Of a stretch of 64,000 nucleotides of DNA, positions 20,493 to 29,811 are shown piece after piece. The notes beneath the pieces were generated by a model. That model did no database searches, was not told the DNA's origin, and saw only the letters and a list, made by a program, of their open reading frames with translations. The first letter of the stretch is position 1; each line of letters opens with the position of its first letter. The stretch is taken from positions 62,001 through 126,000 of the forward strand of contig JAFZHS010000021.1 of NCBI GenBank assembly GCA_017554745.1, written 5' to 3'. A program made the position numbers and the translations under genes. This DNA comes from Clostridiales bacterium (GTDB taxonomy: Bacteria; Bacillota; Clostridia; Saccharofermentanales; Saccharofermentanaceae).

Positions 20493-21931
20493 TATTTCAT
20501 TCCGTTAAGAAGGTCGATCAATGTCTGTCTGACGACCTGGTGGTCAGCCTTACCCTTGAGGGCGCGCATCGACTGGCCGATCAGGAACGTGAGGTTCTTC
20601 TCTTCGCCTGCGAGATAGCCTGATACGGCCTTCTCGTTGGAAGCTATGATCTCCTTGATGACAGGCTCGATGGCACTTGTATCAGATACCAGCGCCAGGC
20701 CGTTGTCAGCGATATATTTCTCGGGATCCGTGCCGTTGAGGAATGCTTCTTCCAAAGCCTTCTGGCCGGACTTACGGTTGATCTTGCCGTCGTTTACGAG
20801 GTTAATGATCTTACCCATGACCTTACCGTCAAAGTCGATGTCGGCAGCCAGGACCTTGGCATCCTTGGCAAGCTTCAAGAGGTCTGTCATGAGCCAGTTG
20901 GAGCAGTCCTTCGGGCTCTTTGCCACTTCGCATGCTGCCTCGAAAACCCTGACCAGAGCAGGTGTTCCCGTGATGATCTCTGCATCGTATTCGGGGAGAC
21001 CTAACTCCTTAACGTATCTCTCGCGCTTTGCGTCAGCAAACTCAGGAAGCTCGGATCTTACCTTCTCCAGGAACTCGTCAGAGATGTTGATGGGCATGAG
21101 GTCAGGATCCGGGAAATACTTGTAATCCTGGGCATTTTCCTTAGAACGCATGGAGTATGTGTACTCCTGCTCGTCGTCCCAGCGTCTTGTCTCCTGGACT
21201 ACCTTGCCGCCCTCTTCGATGAGGTCGATCTGCCTGTCACGCTCGTATTCGATAGCGCGCTCGATGGCCTTAAGCGAAGCGATATTCTTCATCTCGGTCC
21301 TTGTGCCGAACTCCTTCTGGCCTCTGGGCCTTACGGAAAGGTTAACGTCGGCTCTCATGGATCCTTCCTGCATCTTGCAGTCTGAGATTCCTAAATACTG
21401 CATCGTATCCCTGAGCTTTTCGAGATATGCGATGACTTCTTCGCCGGATCTGAAATCAGGCTCAGATACGATCTCGAGGAGCGGGACGCCGCAGCGGTTG
21501 AAGTCGACCATCGTCATGCCCGTAACGGGATCGTGTACGAGCTTGCCGGCATCTTCTTCCATGTGGATCTCGTGGATGCCGATGGACTTCATGCCCTGTG
21601 ATGTCTTGATGTCGACATGGCCGTTCCTGCATATCGGATAGTAGAGCTGTGATATCTGATATGCCTTGGGAAGGTCAGGGTAGAAATAGTTCTTACGGTC
21701 GAACTTGTTGTTTCTTGTGATCTCGCAGTTAAGCGCGAGGCCTGCCTTTACGGCATACTCGACTACCTGCTTGTTTAATGTAGGAAGCGTACCCGGCATA
21801 CCTGAGCAGACTTCGCAAACGTGTGTATTGGGCTCGCCTCCGAACTTGGCAGAGCATCCGCAGAAGATCTTCGATTCTGTCGAGAGCTCGCAGTGTACTT
21901 CGAGGCCTATTACCATCTCATAATCCTGCAT
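20492..21931 (-). CDS. gatB: Asp/Glu-tRNA amidotransferase subunit B
   Basis: The subunit binds misacylated Glu-tRNA(Gln) or Asp-tRNA(Asn), and phosphorylates and transamidates the amino acid in the GatCAB complex. The 479-residue protein has the GatB signature MVIGLEVHCELSTESKIFC at the start. The GatB_N catalytic domain reaches about residue 290, and a Yqey-like tRNA-binding tail completes the chain. It starts 4 bp after gatA ends. The presence of GatCAB suggests that this organism lacks GlnRS and/or AsnRS, as is usual in Firmicutes. Confidence 0.97.
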   Translation of the reverse strand: MQDYEMVIGLEVHCELSTESKIFCGCSAKFGGEPNTHVCEVCSGMPGTLPTLNKQVVEYAVKAGLALNCEITRNNKFDRKNYFYPDLPKAYQISQLYYPICRNGHVDIKTSQGMKSIGIHEIHMEEDAGKLVHDPVTGMTMVDFNRCGVPLLEIVSEPDFRSGEEVIAYLEKLRDTMQYLGISDCKMQEGSMRADVNLSVRPRGQKEFGTRTEMKNIASLKAIERAIEYERDRQIDLIEEGGKVVQETRRWDDEQEYTYSMRSKENAQDYKYFPDPDLMPINISDEFLEKVRSELPEFADAKRERYVKELGLPEYDAEIITGTPALVRVFEAACEVAKSPKDCSNWLMTDLLKLAKDAKVLAADIDFDGKVMGKIINLVNDGKINRKSGQKALEEAFLNGTDPEKYIADNGLALVSDTSAIEPVIKEIIASNEKAVSGYLAGEEKNLTFLIGQSMRALKGKADHQVVRQTLIDLLNGMK

Positions 21932-21935
21932 GACT

Positions 21936-23432
21936 TTAGCCCTCCCCTCTCAAAGCTTCTCCGGGGATCTTGTTCTCGAACCCCTCATCTGAAGTTGCCT
22001 TCTGGTAAGCAGAAGCAACACCGATGACAGTCTCTTCGGAGAACCTGTCACCCATGATCTGCAGACCGACGGGGAGCCCCTCTGACGTAAATCCGCACGG
22101 AACAGACATCGCGGGGATACCTACGATGTTTACGAGAACGGTGCAGATATCGCCCAAGTACATCTTCAATGGATCTGATAAGCTCTCGCCCTTCTTGAGC
22201 GCAGCAGTAGGCGCTACAGGTCCTAAGATCGCATCATACTTTGTGAATGCCTGGTCAAATGCCTGCTTGATGAGATTCTTAACGCGGAGCGCCTTGTTGT
22301 AGTATGCATCGTAATAACCCGAAGAAAGAACGAAGTTACCGAGCATGATCCTTCTCTTGACCTCAAGACCGAAGCCTTCGCTTCTGGACTTGATGTAGAG
22401 CTGGCCTAAGTCATCTACGCCTTCAGGTCTGTAGCCGTATTTAACGCCGTCGTATCTGGACAGGTTAGAGCATGCCTCAGCGGTGCAGATGATGTAGTAC
22501 GTAGGGATGGCGTACTTGATGATGGGCATTGAGAAAGTCTCGACCGAAGCGCCCTTTGACTTAAGGACTTCTACCGCATCTAAAACTGCCTTCTTAACGT
22601 CTGAATCGATACCGTCGCCGATATATTCTTCAGGGATACCGAACTTTTTGCCTTCGAGGCTGTAGCTCCCGATCTTTGAAAGGTCGATCTTCCCAGACTC
22701 TAACGAAGACTGGTCCTTCTGGTCTTTGCCGCTGATCACATTAAATACTGCGGCAATGTCTTCTGCCTTTCTTCCGATAGGTCCGATCTGGTCCAGGGAC
22801 GAAGCGAAAGCAACAAGACCGTATCTGGATACTGCGCCGTAAGTCGGCTTCAATCCCGTAACGCCGCAGAAAGAAGCAGGCTGCCTGATGGATCCGCCGG
22901 TATCCGAGCCAAGTGCGACAGGTGCAAGTGCAGCTGCTACGCATGCTGCAGAACCGCCGGATGAACCGCCCGGTACCCTGTCCGTATCCCAAGGATTGGA
23001 TGTGATACCGAAGTAGCTCGTCTCAGTCGTGGAGCCCATCGCGAACTCGTCCATATTTGTCTTGCCGAGAATGATCATTCCGGCATCTTCTATTTTTCTG
23101 ATGACCTCTGCATCGTAAGGCGGAACGAAGTTCCCGAGCATCTTCGATGCGCAAGTCGTCTTGATGCCCTTGGTGCAGATATTGTCCTTGATAGCGATCG
23201 GAACGCCTGCCAGAGGACCTGTCAGTGTTCCTGCCTTGATGGCCTCGTCAGCCTTTTCGGCCTTGGCGAGAGCCTCGTCTCTGATAACGGTGATGTAAGA
23301 CTTGTATGTGCCGTCTTTTGCATCTATTGCGTCGAGGAAAGCCTTTGTAGCCTGTACAGATGTGATCTTTCCTTCCCTTATAGCTGCGCCTATCTCAAGT
23401 GCGCCCAGTTTTCTAATCTCAATATCAGTCAT
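21936..23432 (-). CDS. gatA: Asp/Glu-tRNA amidotransferase subunit A
   Basis: The amidase subunit that releases ammonia from glutamine for GatB. The Ser-cisSer-Lys triad motifs are visible: VPIAIKDN (Lys about residue 80) and the amidase signature GGSSGGSAA at about residues 153-161. The protein has 498 residues with the ATG at 23432; AAGGGG is seven bases upstream. A GTG six bases earlier is less well spaced. It follows gatC by 11 bp. Confidence 0.97.
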   Translation of the reverse strand: MTDIEIRKLGALEIGAAIREGKITSVQATKAFLDAIDAKDGTYKSYITVIRDEALAKAEKADEAIKAGTLTGPLAGVPIAIKDNICTKGIKTTCASKMLGNFVPPYDAEVIRKIEDAGMIILGKTNMDEFAMGSTTETSYFGITSNPWDTDRVPGGSSGGSAACVAAALAPVALGSDTGGSIRQPASFCGVTGLKPTYGAVSRYGLVAFASSLDQIGPIGRKAEDIAAVFNVISGKDQKDQSSLESGKIDLSKIGSYSLEGKKFGIPEEYIGDGIDSDVKKAVLDAVEVLKSKGASVETFSMPIIKYAIPTYYIICTAEACSNLSRYDGVKYGYRPEGVDDLGQLYIKSRSEGFGLEVKRRIMLGNFVLSSGYYDAYYNKALRVKNLIKQAFDQAFTKYDAILGPVAPTAALKKGESLSDPLKMYLGDICTVLVNIVGIPAMSVPCGFTSEGLPVGLQIMGDRFSEETVIGVASAYQKATSDEGFENKIPGEALRGEG

Positions 23433-23443
23433 GCACACACCCC

Positions 23444-23731
23444 TTAATCAAAGGTCTTCGGCACGAGGATCGTACCGTCCTTTGTCTCGGGCGCGTTGCT
23501 TAAGACCGCATCCCTCATATCTTCATTTGCAATAACATCTTCACGCGTAACATTGGAAACGCCTGCAGCGTGGCTCAAAGGCTCCACGCCGTCCGTGTTA
23601 AGCTCATTAAGTTCATCGAAATAACCCAGAATGTCACCTAAGGCCTTCTGTGTCTTCTCCTCATCTTCAGGGCTCAGCTCGAGGCGCCCGAGGCTCTCCA
23701 AGTACTGGACCAAATCTTTTGTAATCTCCAT
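23444..23731 (-). CDS. gatC: Asp/Glu-tRNA amidotransferase subunit C
   Basis: A 95-residue subunit that wraps around GatA and stabilises GatCAB. The typical features are the N-terminal LxRLELSPEDEEK segment and the later GVEPLSHAAGVSNVTREDV, present here at residues 13-23 and about 48-66. It is the first gene of gatC-gatA-gatB-corC-HAD. Its upstream region (23732-24108) holds no gene but a repeat element and a terminator. Confidence 0.95.
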   Translation of the reverse strand: MEITKDLVQYLESLGRLELSPEDEEKTQKALGDILGYFDELNELNTDGVEPLSHAAGVSNVTREDVIANEDMRDAVLSNAPETKDGTILVPKTFD

Positions 23732-23824
23732 GAAATTACACTCCTACCTGCTAATAGTCAGAATTTTTCAACTTAAGATTTTAACATGCGCGTTATTTTA
23801 AGTAAATAAAGAGACTCAAAGCAA

Positions 23825-24020
23825 GAGTGCGCAAAATCGTGCCTAAATCAGGCCGGATTGCGCACGGATTTGCGCACAGCAGTTCTCCATTCCTGAAATC
23901 TTCACGAAAAGACCCGTTTTCGTGACGGATTTCAGCAATTTCACGTGGTTTTGCAAATTTCCGTCACAGAAAAGCCTGTTTTCGTGACGTTTTCGTGAAT
24001 GGGCACGTGCCGGCATCTCG
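23825..24020 (+). repeat. Dispersed two-hairpin intergenic element, copy 1 (full length)
   Basis: An approximately 196-bp element that aligns along its whole length with the reverse complement of 47675-47870 and partly with 36126-36275. It begins GAGTGCGCAAAATCGTGCC, contains GGATTTGCGCAC, then hairpin A (TCACGAAAA/TTTTCGTGA with outer GAAATC/GATTTC arms). A TTTTGCAAATTTCC linker, hairpin B (CGTCAC...GTTTTCGTGACG) and an end at GCCGGCATC follow. It lies between the 24109 lipoprotein's terminator and gatC. No open frame of note is inside. Confidence 0.85.
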
Positions 24021-24050
24021 AAAAGGCCAGTTCCCGTGTGAATATAGAGC

Positions 24051-24083
24051 AAAAAAGAGGTTGCCCCAAACCGGGACAACCTC
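24051..24083 (-). terminator. Terminator after the acidic-tail lipoprotein gene
   Basis: The minus strand reads GAGGTTGTCCCGG, a TTT loop and the pairing GGGGCAACCTC, followed by TTTTTT (24056-24051). It lies 26 bp beyond the stop codon of the lipoprotein gene. Confidence 0.85.
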
Positions 24084-24108
24084 GATAACACTAATTATCA
24101 GACTGACT

Positions 24109-25734
24109 TTACTCGTCGTCTTCCTCATCGTCTGAATCATCAGACTCCCCGGACTCATCAGATTCTTCGGAATCGTCTGATTCTCCTGCTTCTTCAGCTT
24201 CTTCTGACTCCTCAGACTCATTGTCCTCCTCAGACTCATCGTCCTCATCAGCCTCATCGCCGTCTTCAGACTCTTCTTCATCTTCGGAATCGTCCTCGTC
24301 TTCATCCTCGTCCTCGTCGTCTTCGACAGCCGCTTTGCGCTTGGACTTGGAGATCTCTGCCTTGATGGCGTTCTCCTTCTTGTAATTGTTCATCGCGTAA
24401 ACGATAAGGATCACGATTACCGCAAGGACTGCAACGCAGGCGAGCGTAATGAATACGATGATAAGAACAGTGACAGAATCAACCTTCTGGCCGGACTGGG
24501 CGGTTGCCGTGCCTGTGCCGGACATATCTGTCGAAAGTGATGGCAGTGTGCTGTCCTGGGCAGTCGTCGGAGCAGCAGTGGGAACAGGTGTTGCCGTAGG
24601 AGCTGCGGGTGACGGGAGATACTCATCATCTGTGTGGAGATCGTGAATCTTGCTATCGATCTCCTCGTTAACGGAATTCTTCAGGAGGTATGAAGCGATC
24701 TCCTGGTACTGGGATGCTTCAGGTGCCTGATATCCGAGATATCCGACTACGAAATAGCCGTATTTGGGCGCATAGATAATGTCTATCTCGTTTTCGGTAC
24801 GGTCTGCGCTGTAAGCCCACTCTTCAAACTCGGGTACTACCGCAAATTCTGTCGGGACTTCATCTCTCTTGAAAACGGCGATGTCACCGTAATCGTAGAT
24901 GGTGCCCATTCCGTAAGCTTCTTCCGAGAGCTCTGTGAGGTTGTCGATCGAAGTAGCGGTATCTTTCAGGGCATTGGCACACTCAAGAGCCATGTCCTTC
25001 TGTGCCTGGTCTGATGTATCGGGGGCATAGAAGAGTGCATATCTTACGTTCGGAACAGTAATGTCACTGTGCTCTTCTGCGTACTTGTCGTAATAATCCG
25101 ATGCATATTGCGGAGCGAGATAGTAAACATCAAGGATCTCCCTGAAGGCTGCTTCATCGAGTCCGGGACCGTAGAAGTGCGCCATATATTCTTCGAAAGT
25201 CAGACCGTATGCGGCAGCATCCGTAGTGATGCTGTTCATCATCTCATCAACGGTCTGCTTGGTATCGTCAGGGATCACGACGCCTTCTTCCTTCGCGCGC
25301 TTTGCCAGGATGAGATCATATTCGATTTCATATTCGGCTTCGCTGACATACAGATCTCCCAAAGTAGCAAATTCACTGCCGAGAGGAGCCTCTGCAGCCA
25401 GGTTTACACGGCCTGTCGCAGTCGAATCATAGTAGCCGTAATAAGCATAAGAAGACAACGTCTCAAAGGTGTTAATGAAATAGAAATTCGTGAGGTTTGT
25501 CGGGACTGCCTCACCGTCAAAATAGTACTGGTGATCAAGGTAATTCGGAAGCTGCGGACCGTAATATTCTTCGAATGACGGGATCTCCGACGGGTCATAC
25601 GTAGCTGCTGTCGCTTCTTCAGAACTCTCGGAAGATGCTATGGTACTCTCTTCTACGAGTGTTTCCTTGTTGCAGCCTGCGAACATGGTTACTGCAAAAG
25701 CTGCCGTAAGAATAAATGCGATTTGTCTTCTCAT
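24109..25734 (-). CDS. SurA-like lipoprotein with C-terminal membrane segment and poly-acidic tail
   Basis: A 541-residue exported protein. The signal peptide ends in the lipobox MFAGC; the start at 25734 is favoured by AAAGGA eight bases upstream. The body (about 60-370) resembles a SurA N-terminal chaperone fold and parallels the next gene, with shared phrases LPNYL.HQYYFDGE and HDLHTDDEYL. A Thr/Ala/Pro linker leads to a membrane helix (about 430-455), a basic stop (KSKRKAA) and a tail of about 70 residues that is almost only Asp, Glu and Ser. A lipid anchor plus a membrane helix would place the acidic tail in the cytoplasm, an unusual arrangement. Its function is unknown. Confidence 0.75.
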   Translation of the reverse strand: MRRQIAFILTAAFAVTMFAGCNKETLVEESTIASSESSEEATAATYDPSEIPSFEEYYGPQLPNYLDHQYYFDGEAVPTNLTNFYFINTFETLSSYAYYGYYDSTATGRVNLAAEAPLGSEFATLGDLYVSEAEYEIEYDLILAKRAKEEGVVIPDDTKQTVDEMMNSITTDAAAYGLTFEEYMAHFYGPGLDEAAFREILDVYYLAPQYASDYYDKYAEEHSDITVPNVRYALFYAPDTSDQAQKDMALECANALKDTATSIDNLTELSEEAYGMGTIYDYGDIAVFKRDEVPTEFAVVPEFEEWAYSADRTENEIDIIYAPKYGYFVVGYLGYQAPEASQYQEIASYLLKNSVNEEIDSKIHDLHTDDEYLPSPAAPTATPVPTAAPTTAQDSTLPSLSTDMSGTGTATAQSGQKVDSVTVLIIVFITLACVAVLAVIVILIVYAMNNYKKENAIKAEISKSKRKAAVEDDEDEDEDEDDSEDEEESEDGDEADEDDESEEDNESEESEEAEEAGESDDSEESDESGESDDSDDEEDDE

Positions 25735-25808
25735 GTTTTTCATCCTTTAATGATATCGGCATGGAGAAATATTTTCGCCATGCCGGAAATTATATCAAAT
25801 TCAAATAA

Positions 25809-26978
25809 TTATGTGCTCGGAGCCGTTGTCGGAGTAGGTGCCGGGGGTGAAGCGAGGTACGGATCGTCAGTGTGCAGATCGTGTGCGCCGCTGTTGATCT
25901 CTTCAAGGAGCTCCTTGCTCAGGGCAGACATCGCAGCAGACTCGATAACGCTGTCGCTCTGCTCCTCACGGCCGAGATAACCCACGATGAAATAACCGTA
26001 ATTGACAGCGTAGATAACCTCCATGTCGCCTACCTTGCGGTTCTCATCATAGGCCCAGGCCTCAAATTCGGGAACCATTCTCTGGCCGTACTTGTTGACG
26101 ACGATATCATTTGTCTCCTTGGCAAGGCCGAGATCGACTGCTTCCTGCGCATATGCCGGAAGATCATCTATCGATTTGCACTTTTTCAGGACATCGTTAG
26201 CTGCTGCAAGAGCCGCATCCTTTTCTGCCTGTGTAGCAGGTGCCGTGTTCGGATCAAAGGGCTGCTCAGGAGCTTCGAAAACCGCATATCTTACGTTGTG
26301 ATAGTACTTTTCTTCGTATGTAGGCTCGTAATTCTGAGCGTAATACTTGGAATACAATCCTGCGAGATACTCTCTCTCATAGATGGCTCTGAAGCTCTCT
26401 TCCGTCATATCGGAACCATACCAGAACTTGAGGTATTCTTCATAAGTCTTGCCGGAATTTGTTGCCTTCTGTTTTAACGCTGCCAATACTTCATCTACGT
26501 TTTTCTGGGCCTCTTCAGAAAGGGAAATACCTTCTGCTTTTGCCCTTGCATTGACGACGCATGCCTGCGCGAGCTTGTTCTCTGCAGTGGCAACGAAATA
26601 GTCACCGTATGTAGCATATCCGCTTCCGGAAGGGCACTCAGCCGCCAGATCGAGATAACCCATTGTCGTAGCCGTGTAATAGCCCTGGCTTACTGCATTT
26701 GCCAGTTCGATAAATGTGTTGATGAAGTAGTAGTTCGATTCATTCATAGGAACCGGCTCTCCATCAAAATAGTACTGGTGATTCAGATAATTCGGGAGCT
26801 GGTTGCCGAAAAGCTCATCAAAGTTCTGCGGCTCCCACGTAGATGAAGTATCTGAAGAAGCATCGGATGACGCGGTAGGATCACTGGGTGCTTCGGTCAG
26901 CTTGGTGTTCTTGCCGCAGCCCGATACCATCGATAACGCGATAGCGGCAGTAACAATTGTTGCGATTACTTTTTTCAT
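25809..26978 (-). CDS. SurA-like lipoprotein, paralogue of the neighbouring gene
   Basis: A 389-residue lipoprotein. The ATG at 26978 gives a signal peptide ending in MVSGC. It overlaps the glf stop as ATGA, so translation is probably coupled. The body aligns with the previous gene: QLPNYLNHQYYFDGEPVP near residue 60 and GAHDLHTDDPYLASPPAP at the end. Unlike its paralogue it stops there, without membrane helix or acidic tail. A chaperone or foldase role at the cell surface is inferred from the helical SurA_N-like pattern. No parvulin domain was recognised. Confidence 0.75.
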   Translation of the reverse strand: MKKVIATIVTAAIALSMVSGCGKNTKLTEAPSDPTASSDASSDTSSTWEPQNFDELFGNQLPNYLNHQYYFDGEPVPMNESNYYFINTFIELANAVSQGYYTATTMGYLDLAAECPSGSGYATYGDYFVATAENKLAQACVVNARAKAEGISLSEEAQKNVDEVLAALKQKATNSGKTYEEYLKFWYGSDMTEESFRAIYEREYLAGLYSKYYAQNYEPTYEEKYYHNVRYAVFEAPEQPFDPNTAPATQAEKDAALAAANDVLKKCKSIDDLPAYAQEAVDLGLAKETNDIVVNKYGQRMVPEFEAWAYDENRKVGDMEVIYAVNYGYFIVGYLGREEQSDSVIESAAMSALSKELLEEINSGAHDLHTDDPYLASPPAPTPTTAPST

Positions 26979-28084
26979 TTGCCTGTTATCCTCTTGTAGT
27001 CTTCTGTACATGCGGCGATCGTATCGTCCATGTCATAGTATTTGTACTTGCCGAGTCTGCCTCCGAATTCGACGTTGCCGTCAGCTTCGGCAAGCTCTGT
27101 ATACTTCTTATACAGCTCGTTGTTCCTGTCGTTGTTGAGCGGATAGTAAGGCTCGTCGCCCGGCTTCCACTCTGCGGGATACTCGTGTGTGATGACCGTT
27201 CCCTTTCCTGTGCCGAACTCGAAATGCTTGTGCTCCAAGATCCTCGTGAACGGTGTCTCGGCATCGGTGTAATTGACCACAGCGTTGCCCTGGAAGTCGT
27301 CGGTATCAGGCAGGTATTCCGTCTCAAACCTCAGGCTTCTGTACTCGAGTTTGCCCAGGGTGTAATTATAATACTCATCGATCATTCCCGTATATATGAT
27401 TTTCGGGGCAATTTTATCCAAAGATTCCCTCTCTTTGAGGTAATCTGTGCCGCATCTTACTTCAATGCCCTCGAGCATATTTTCGATCCATCTGGTATAG
27501 CCGCCAACCGGGATGCCCTGATATTTGTCGTTGAAATAGTTGTTATCGTAAGTAAGTCTTACGGGCAGTCTCTTGATGATAAACGCGGGAAGCTCGGTGG
27601 CCTTTCTGCCCCACTGCTTCTCGGTGTAGCCCTTTACGAGCTTGTTGTAGATGTCAGGTCCGATAAGGGAGATGGCCTGCTCTTCAAGGTTCTTGGGCTC
27701 ATCGACTTTGCCCAGGGCGATCTGCTCGTCAAGCTTTGCCCTGGCCTCTTGAGGAGTTACGACGCCCCACATCTTGTTGAAGGTATACATGTTGAAAGGC
27801 ATCGAATAGAGCTCGCCCTTGTAGTTGGCGACTACGCAGTTGGTGTAGCGGTTGAACTCGGCGAATCTGTTCGCAAAATCCCACACAGCCTTGTCGCTCG
27901 TGTGAAAAATATGTGCGCCGTACTTATGGACATTGATGCCGTGGACATCTTCCGTGTAGACGTTGCCGGCAATATGGGGTCTCCTGTCGATCACAAGACA
28001 CTTATATCCGTCATCTGTTGCAAGGCGTGCAAAAGTCGCACCGTAAAGGCCCGCACCTACAATGAGGAAATCATATTCACCCAT
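26975..28084 (-). CDS. glf: UDP-galactopyranose mutase
   Basis: A flavoenzyme that interconverts UDP-galactopyranose and UDP-galactofuranose for cell-surface glycans. The 369-residue protein starts with the FAD-binding fold DFLIVGAGLYGATFA. It has the mutase motif GINVHKYGAHIFHTSDK (about residues 49-65) and the substrate region around YTEKQWGR and the C-terminal EYPAEW. A GGAGGAAG precedes the start at 28084. It is in line with the GT-C glycosyltransferase upstream, consistent with a galactofuranose-containing polymer. Confidence 0.95.
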   Translation of the reverse strand: MGEYDFLIVGAGLYGATFARLATDDGYKCLVIDRRPHIAGNVYTEDVHGINVHKYGAHIFHTSDKAVWDFANRFAEFNRYTNCVVANYKGELYSMPFNMYTFNKMWGVVTPQEARAKLDEQIALGKVDEPKNLEEQAISLIGPDIYNKLVKGYTEKQWGRKATELPAFIIKRLPVRLTYDNNYFNDKYQGIPVGGYTRWIENMLEGIEVRCGTDYLKERESLDKIAPKIIYTGMIDEYYNYTLGKLEYRSLRFETEYLPDTDDFQGNAVVNYTDAETPFTRILEHKHFEFGTGKGTVITHEYPAEWKPGDEPYYPLNNDRNNELYKKYTELAEADGNVEFGGRLGKYKYYDMDDTIAACTEDYKRITGK

Positions 28085-28155
28085 AGCTCTTCCTCCGTTC
28101 TCGAAAACCGTTCATTTACTATACACTATTTTGGCCGATTCGCCTAAATTACGGG

Positions 28156-29742
28156 TTATTCCTGTCTTGTAACACGGATAAATACCGACGAGCCCGAATA
28201 CAGTATCTCGGCGTCATATCCTTCATTTGTCACAGCCGTTATGAAGTTCTCGTGATTCCCGTAAAACGTCGTCACATAATAGAATTCATCGAGATCAAGA
28301 TAGCCGTCCTGCTTAAGATTCCCGGCTATCTCATCAGGCTCTGCAGTCCTGATCCATTCATCTTCACACTCGACAGAATCGAAATAAGACTCAACATACC
28401 TGTCGTCATTCATGAGATAGTAGCTGAACGGCTCGTACTCTAATGGGTATGCGATCGTCTTCGAATCATATGCCCCGCGCTCATACCACAAGGAGACGAT
28501 CTCCCTGCAGTTATCCTTTATCTCCAGTCCGCCGTGATTTATCTTGTAGCTCTGCACAAAACAGAAAAACGAAGCAGACGCTACTGCTGCAGCCGTCAGG
28601 ACGATGCTTAAAAGGCAGCCCCTGCCTTTTATCCGGTTGACCAGGAGGCCGACCCCGCTGATCATGAGCACTACCAGCAGCGGAATGAAAAACAATGAGT
28701 ATTTCCCGCCGAGGTTCATGGTGCCGACCGATTCGGGCTTCCAGTTGTTATAGCCGTAAAACGAGCAGCTGACGGCAAAGAAATACAACATCCATGAGAC
28801 CAGCAAAGCTAAGACCGGGAATGCCGTCTTTTTATGTTTGAAAAATGCAGTCACCGCACATATGGCCAAAAGGATAAGCGCTGCGCAAAGCCATTCCTTC
28901 CCGAATAACCATGTGAGCACATCCGCAAAACCTACAAAGAAATCCTTAATAAATCCGCGGGCAAAGAACATGCCGTGACCTATAGACATGCTGCCCTGGT
29001 TCTTCATCTGTGGGATCGTAAAAAGCAAAAGAAGAGGCAGTACGGCTAAAGCCAGAGTAACTGCGCTCAGCAGCAGGAAATGCTTTATTCCTTTGGCATT
29101 CTTCTCTTTTATGAGCTGCGCAAATAAGGCAATATACATTCCGAAGGCCATAAATGCCGCGCCGTACTGGCTGTACACCGCGAGGCATGCAAAAACAAAA
29201 AATCCGGTCATGGATCTCAAGTCTTTCCTCTTCAGTACCCGCAAAAAGAAATACGTCGTCCATGCCATAAAGCAAAGCATCAGGTTATATTCGGCGCATT
29301 CCAGACCGTAATTAATTGTTCCGTCAGTGAAGATAAATACCGCTGCGGCAAGGACGCTCCATACGCCTTCTTTAACCGTTTCTTCGACGGCCAGAAATAT
29401 TCCCGCGGCACCTGCCATCGTAAACACTATGCCCGCCAGCCTGAACCCGAATTCGGAATCAAATATCTTAAGCCAGAAGAACATCAGCACATTGTACAGA
29501 GGCGGCTGGTAAGTAAATCTGATCCTCTCAAACATGTTGACCGTACCTGCCCCTCCGGGGACAGTGCCTGTCATGTATTTCGAGAAAAAGTATTCGGTAG
29601 CTTCGTCCGCCCAAAGGCCTGACTTTGTGGCATTCGAGATGTAAAAGGCCAGGCCGGCAAGTATTACACAGCAAAAACCGGCAAGCTTGAAAAAGCTTAC
29701 AGCCGGTCTGTTCCTGATCGTCATAATGCCCGGTATATTCAT
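28156..29742 (-). CDS. Integral-membrane GT-C-type glycosyltransferase
   Basis: A 528-residue membrane protein with about 10-11 hydrophobic segments, followed by an extracellular C-terminal domain of about 130 residues. The first loop carries LWADEATEYFFS, matching the acidic catalytic loop of PMT/ArnT-like (GT39/GT83) lipid-linked sugar transferases. A donor of the polyprenyl-phosphate-sugar type is therefore likely. The acceptor is unknown. AAGGAGA precedes the start. It lies just upstream of glf, which suggests a role in surface-polysaccharide or glycoprotein decoration. Confidence 0.75.
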   Translation of the reverse strand: MNIPGIMTIRNRPAVSFFKLAGFCCVILAGLAFYISNATKSGLWADEATEYFFSKYMTGTVPGGAGTVNMFERIRFTYQPPLYNVLMFFWLKIFDSEFGFRLAGIVFTMAGAAGIFLAVEETVKEGVWSVLAAAVFIFTDGTINYGLECAEYNLMLCFMAWTTYFFLRVLKRKDLRSMTGFFVFACLAVYSQYGAAFMAFGMYIALFAQLIKEKNAKGIKHFLLLSAVTLALAVLPLLLLFTIPQMKNQGSMSIGHGMFFARGFIKDFFVGFADVLTWLFGKEWLCAALILLAICAVTAFFKHKKTAFPVLALLVSWMLYFFAVSCSFYGYNNWKPESVGTMNLGGKYSLFFIPLLVVLMISGVGLLVNRIKGRGCLLSIVLTAAAVASASFFCFVQSYKINHGGLEIKDNCREIVSLWYERGAYDSKTIAYPLEYEPFSYYLMNDDRYVESYFDSVECEDEWIRTAEPDEIAGNLKQDGYLDLDEFYYVTTFYGNHENFITAVTNEGYDAEILYSGSSVFIRVTRQE

Positions 29743-29811
29743 CCGCAGGGCCGTCTCCTTTTACAGGACACGGACATGGACGGTAAAGCTGTATTATCTC
29801 CGGAAGGCATC

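Noticed and set aside
26957..28147. A ~400-codon open frame on the plus strand opposite glf
   Set aside because: It is the antisense shadow of glf; its translation has no family features and the glf assignment is firm.
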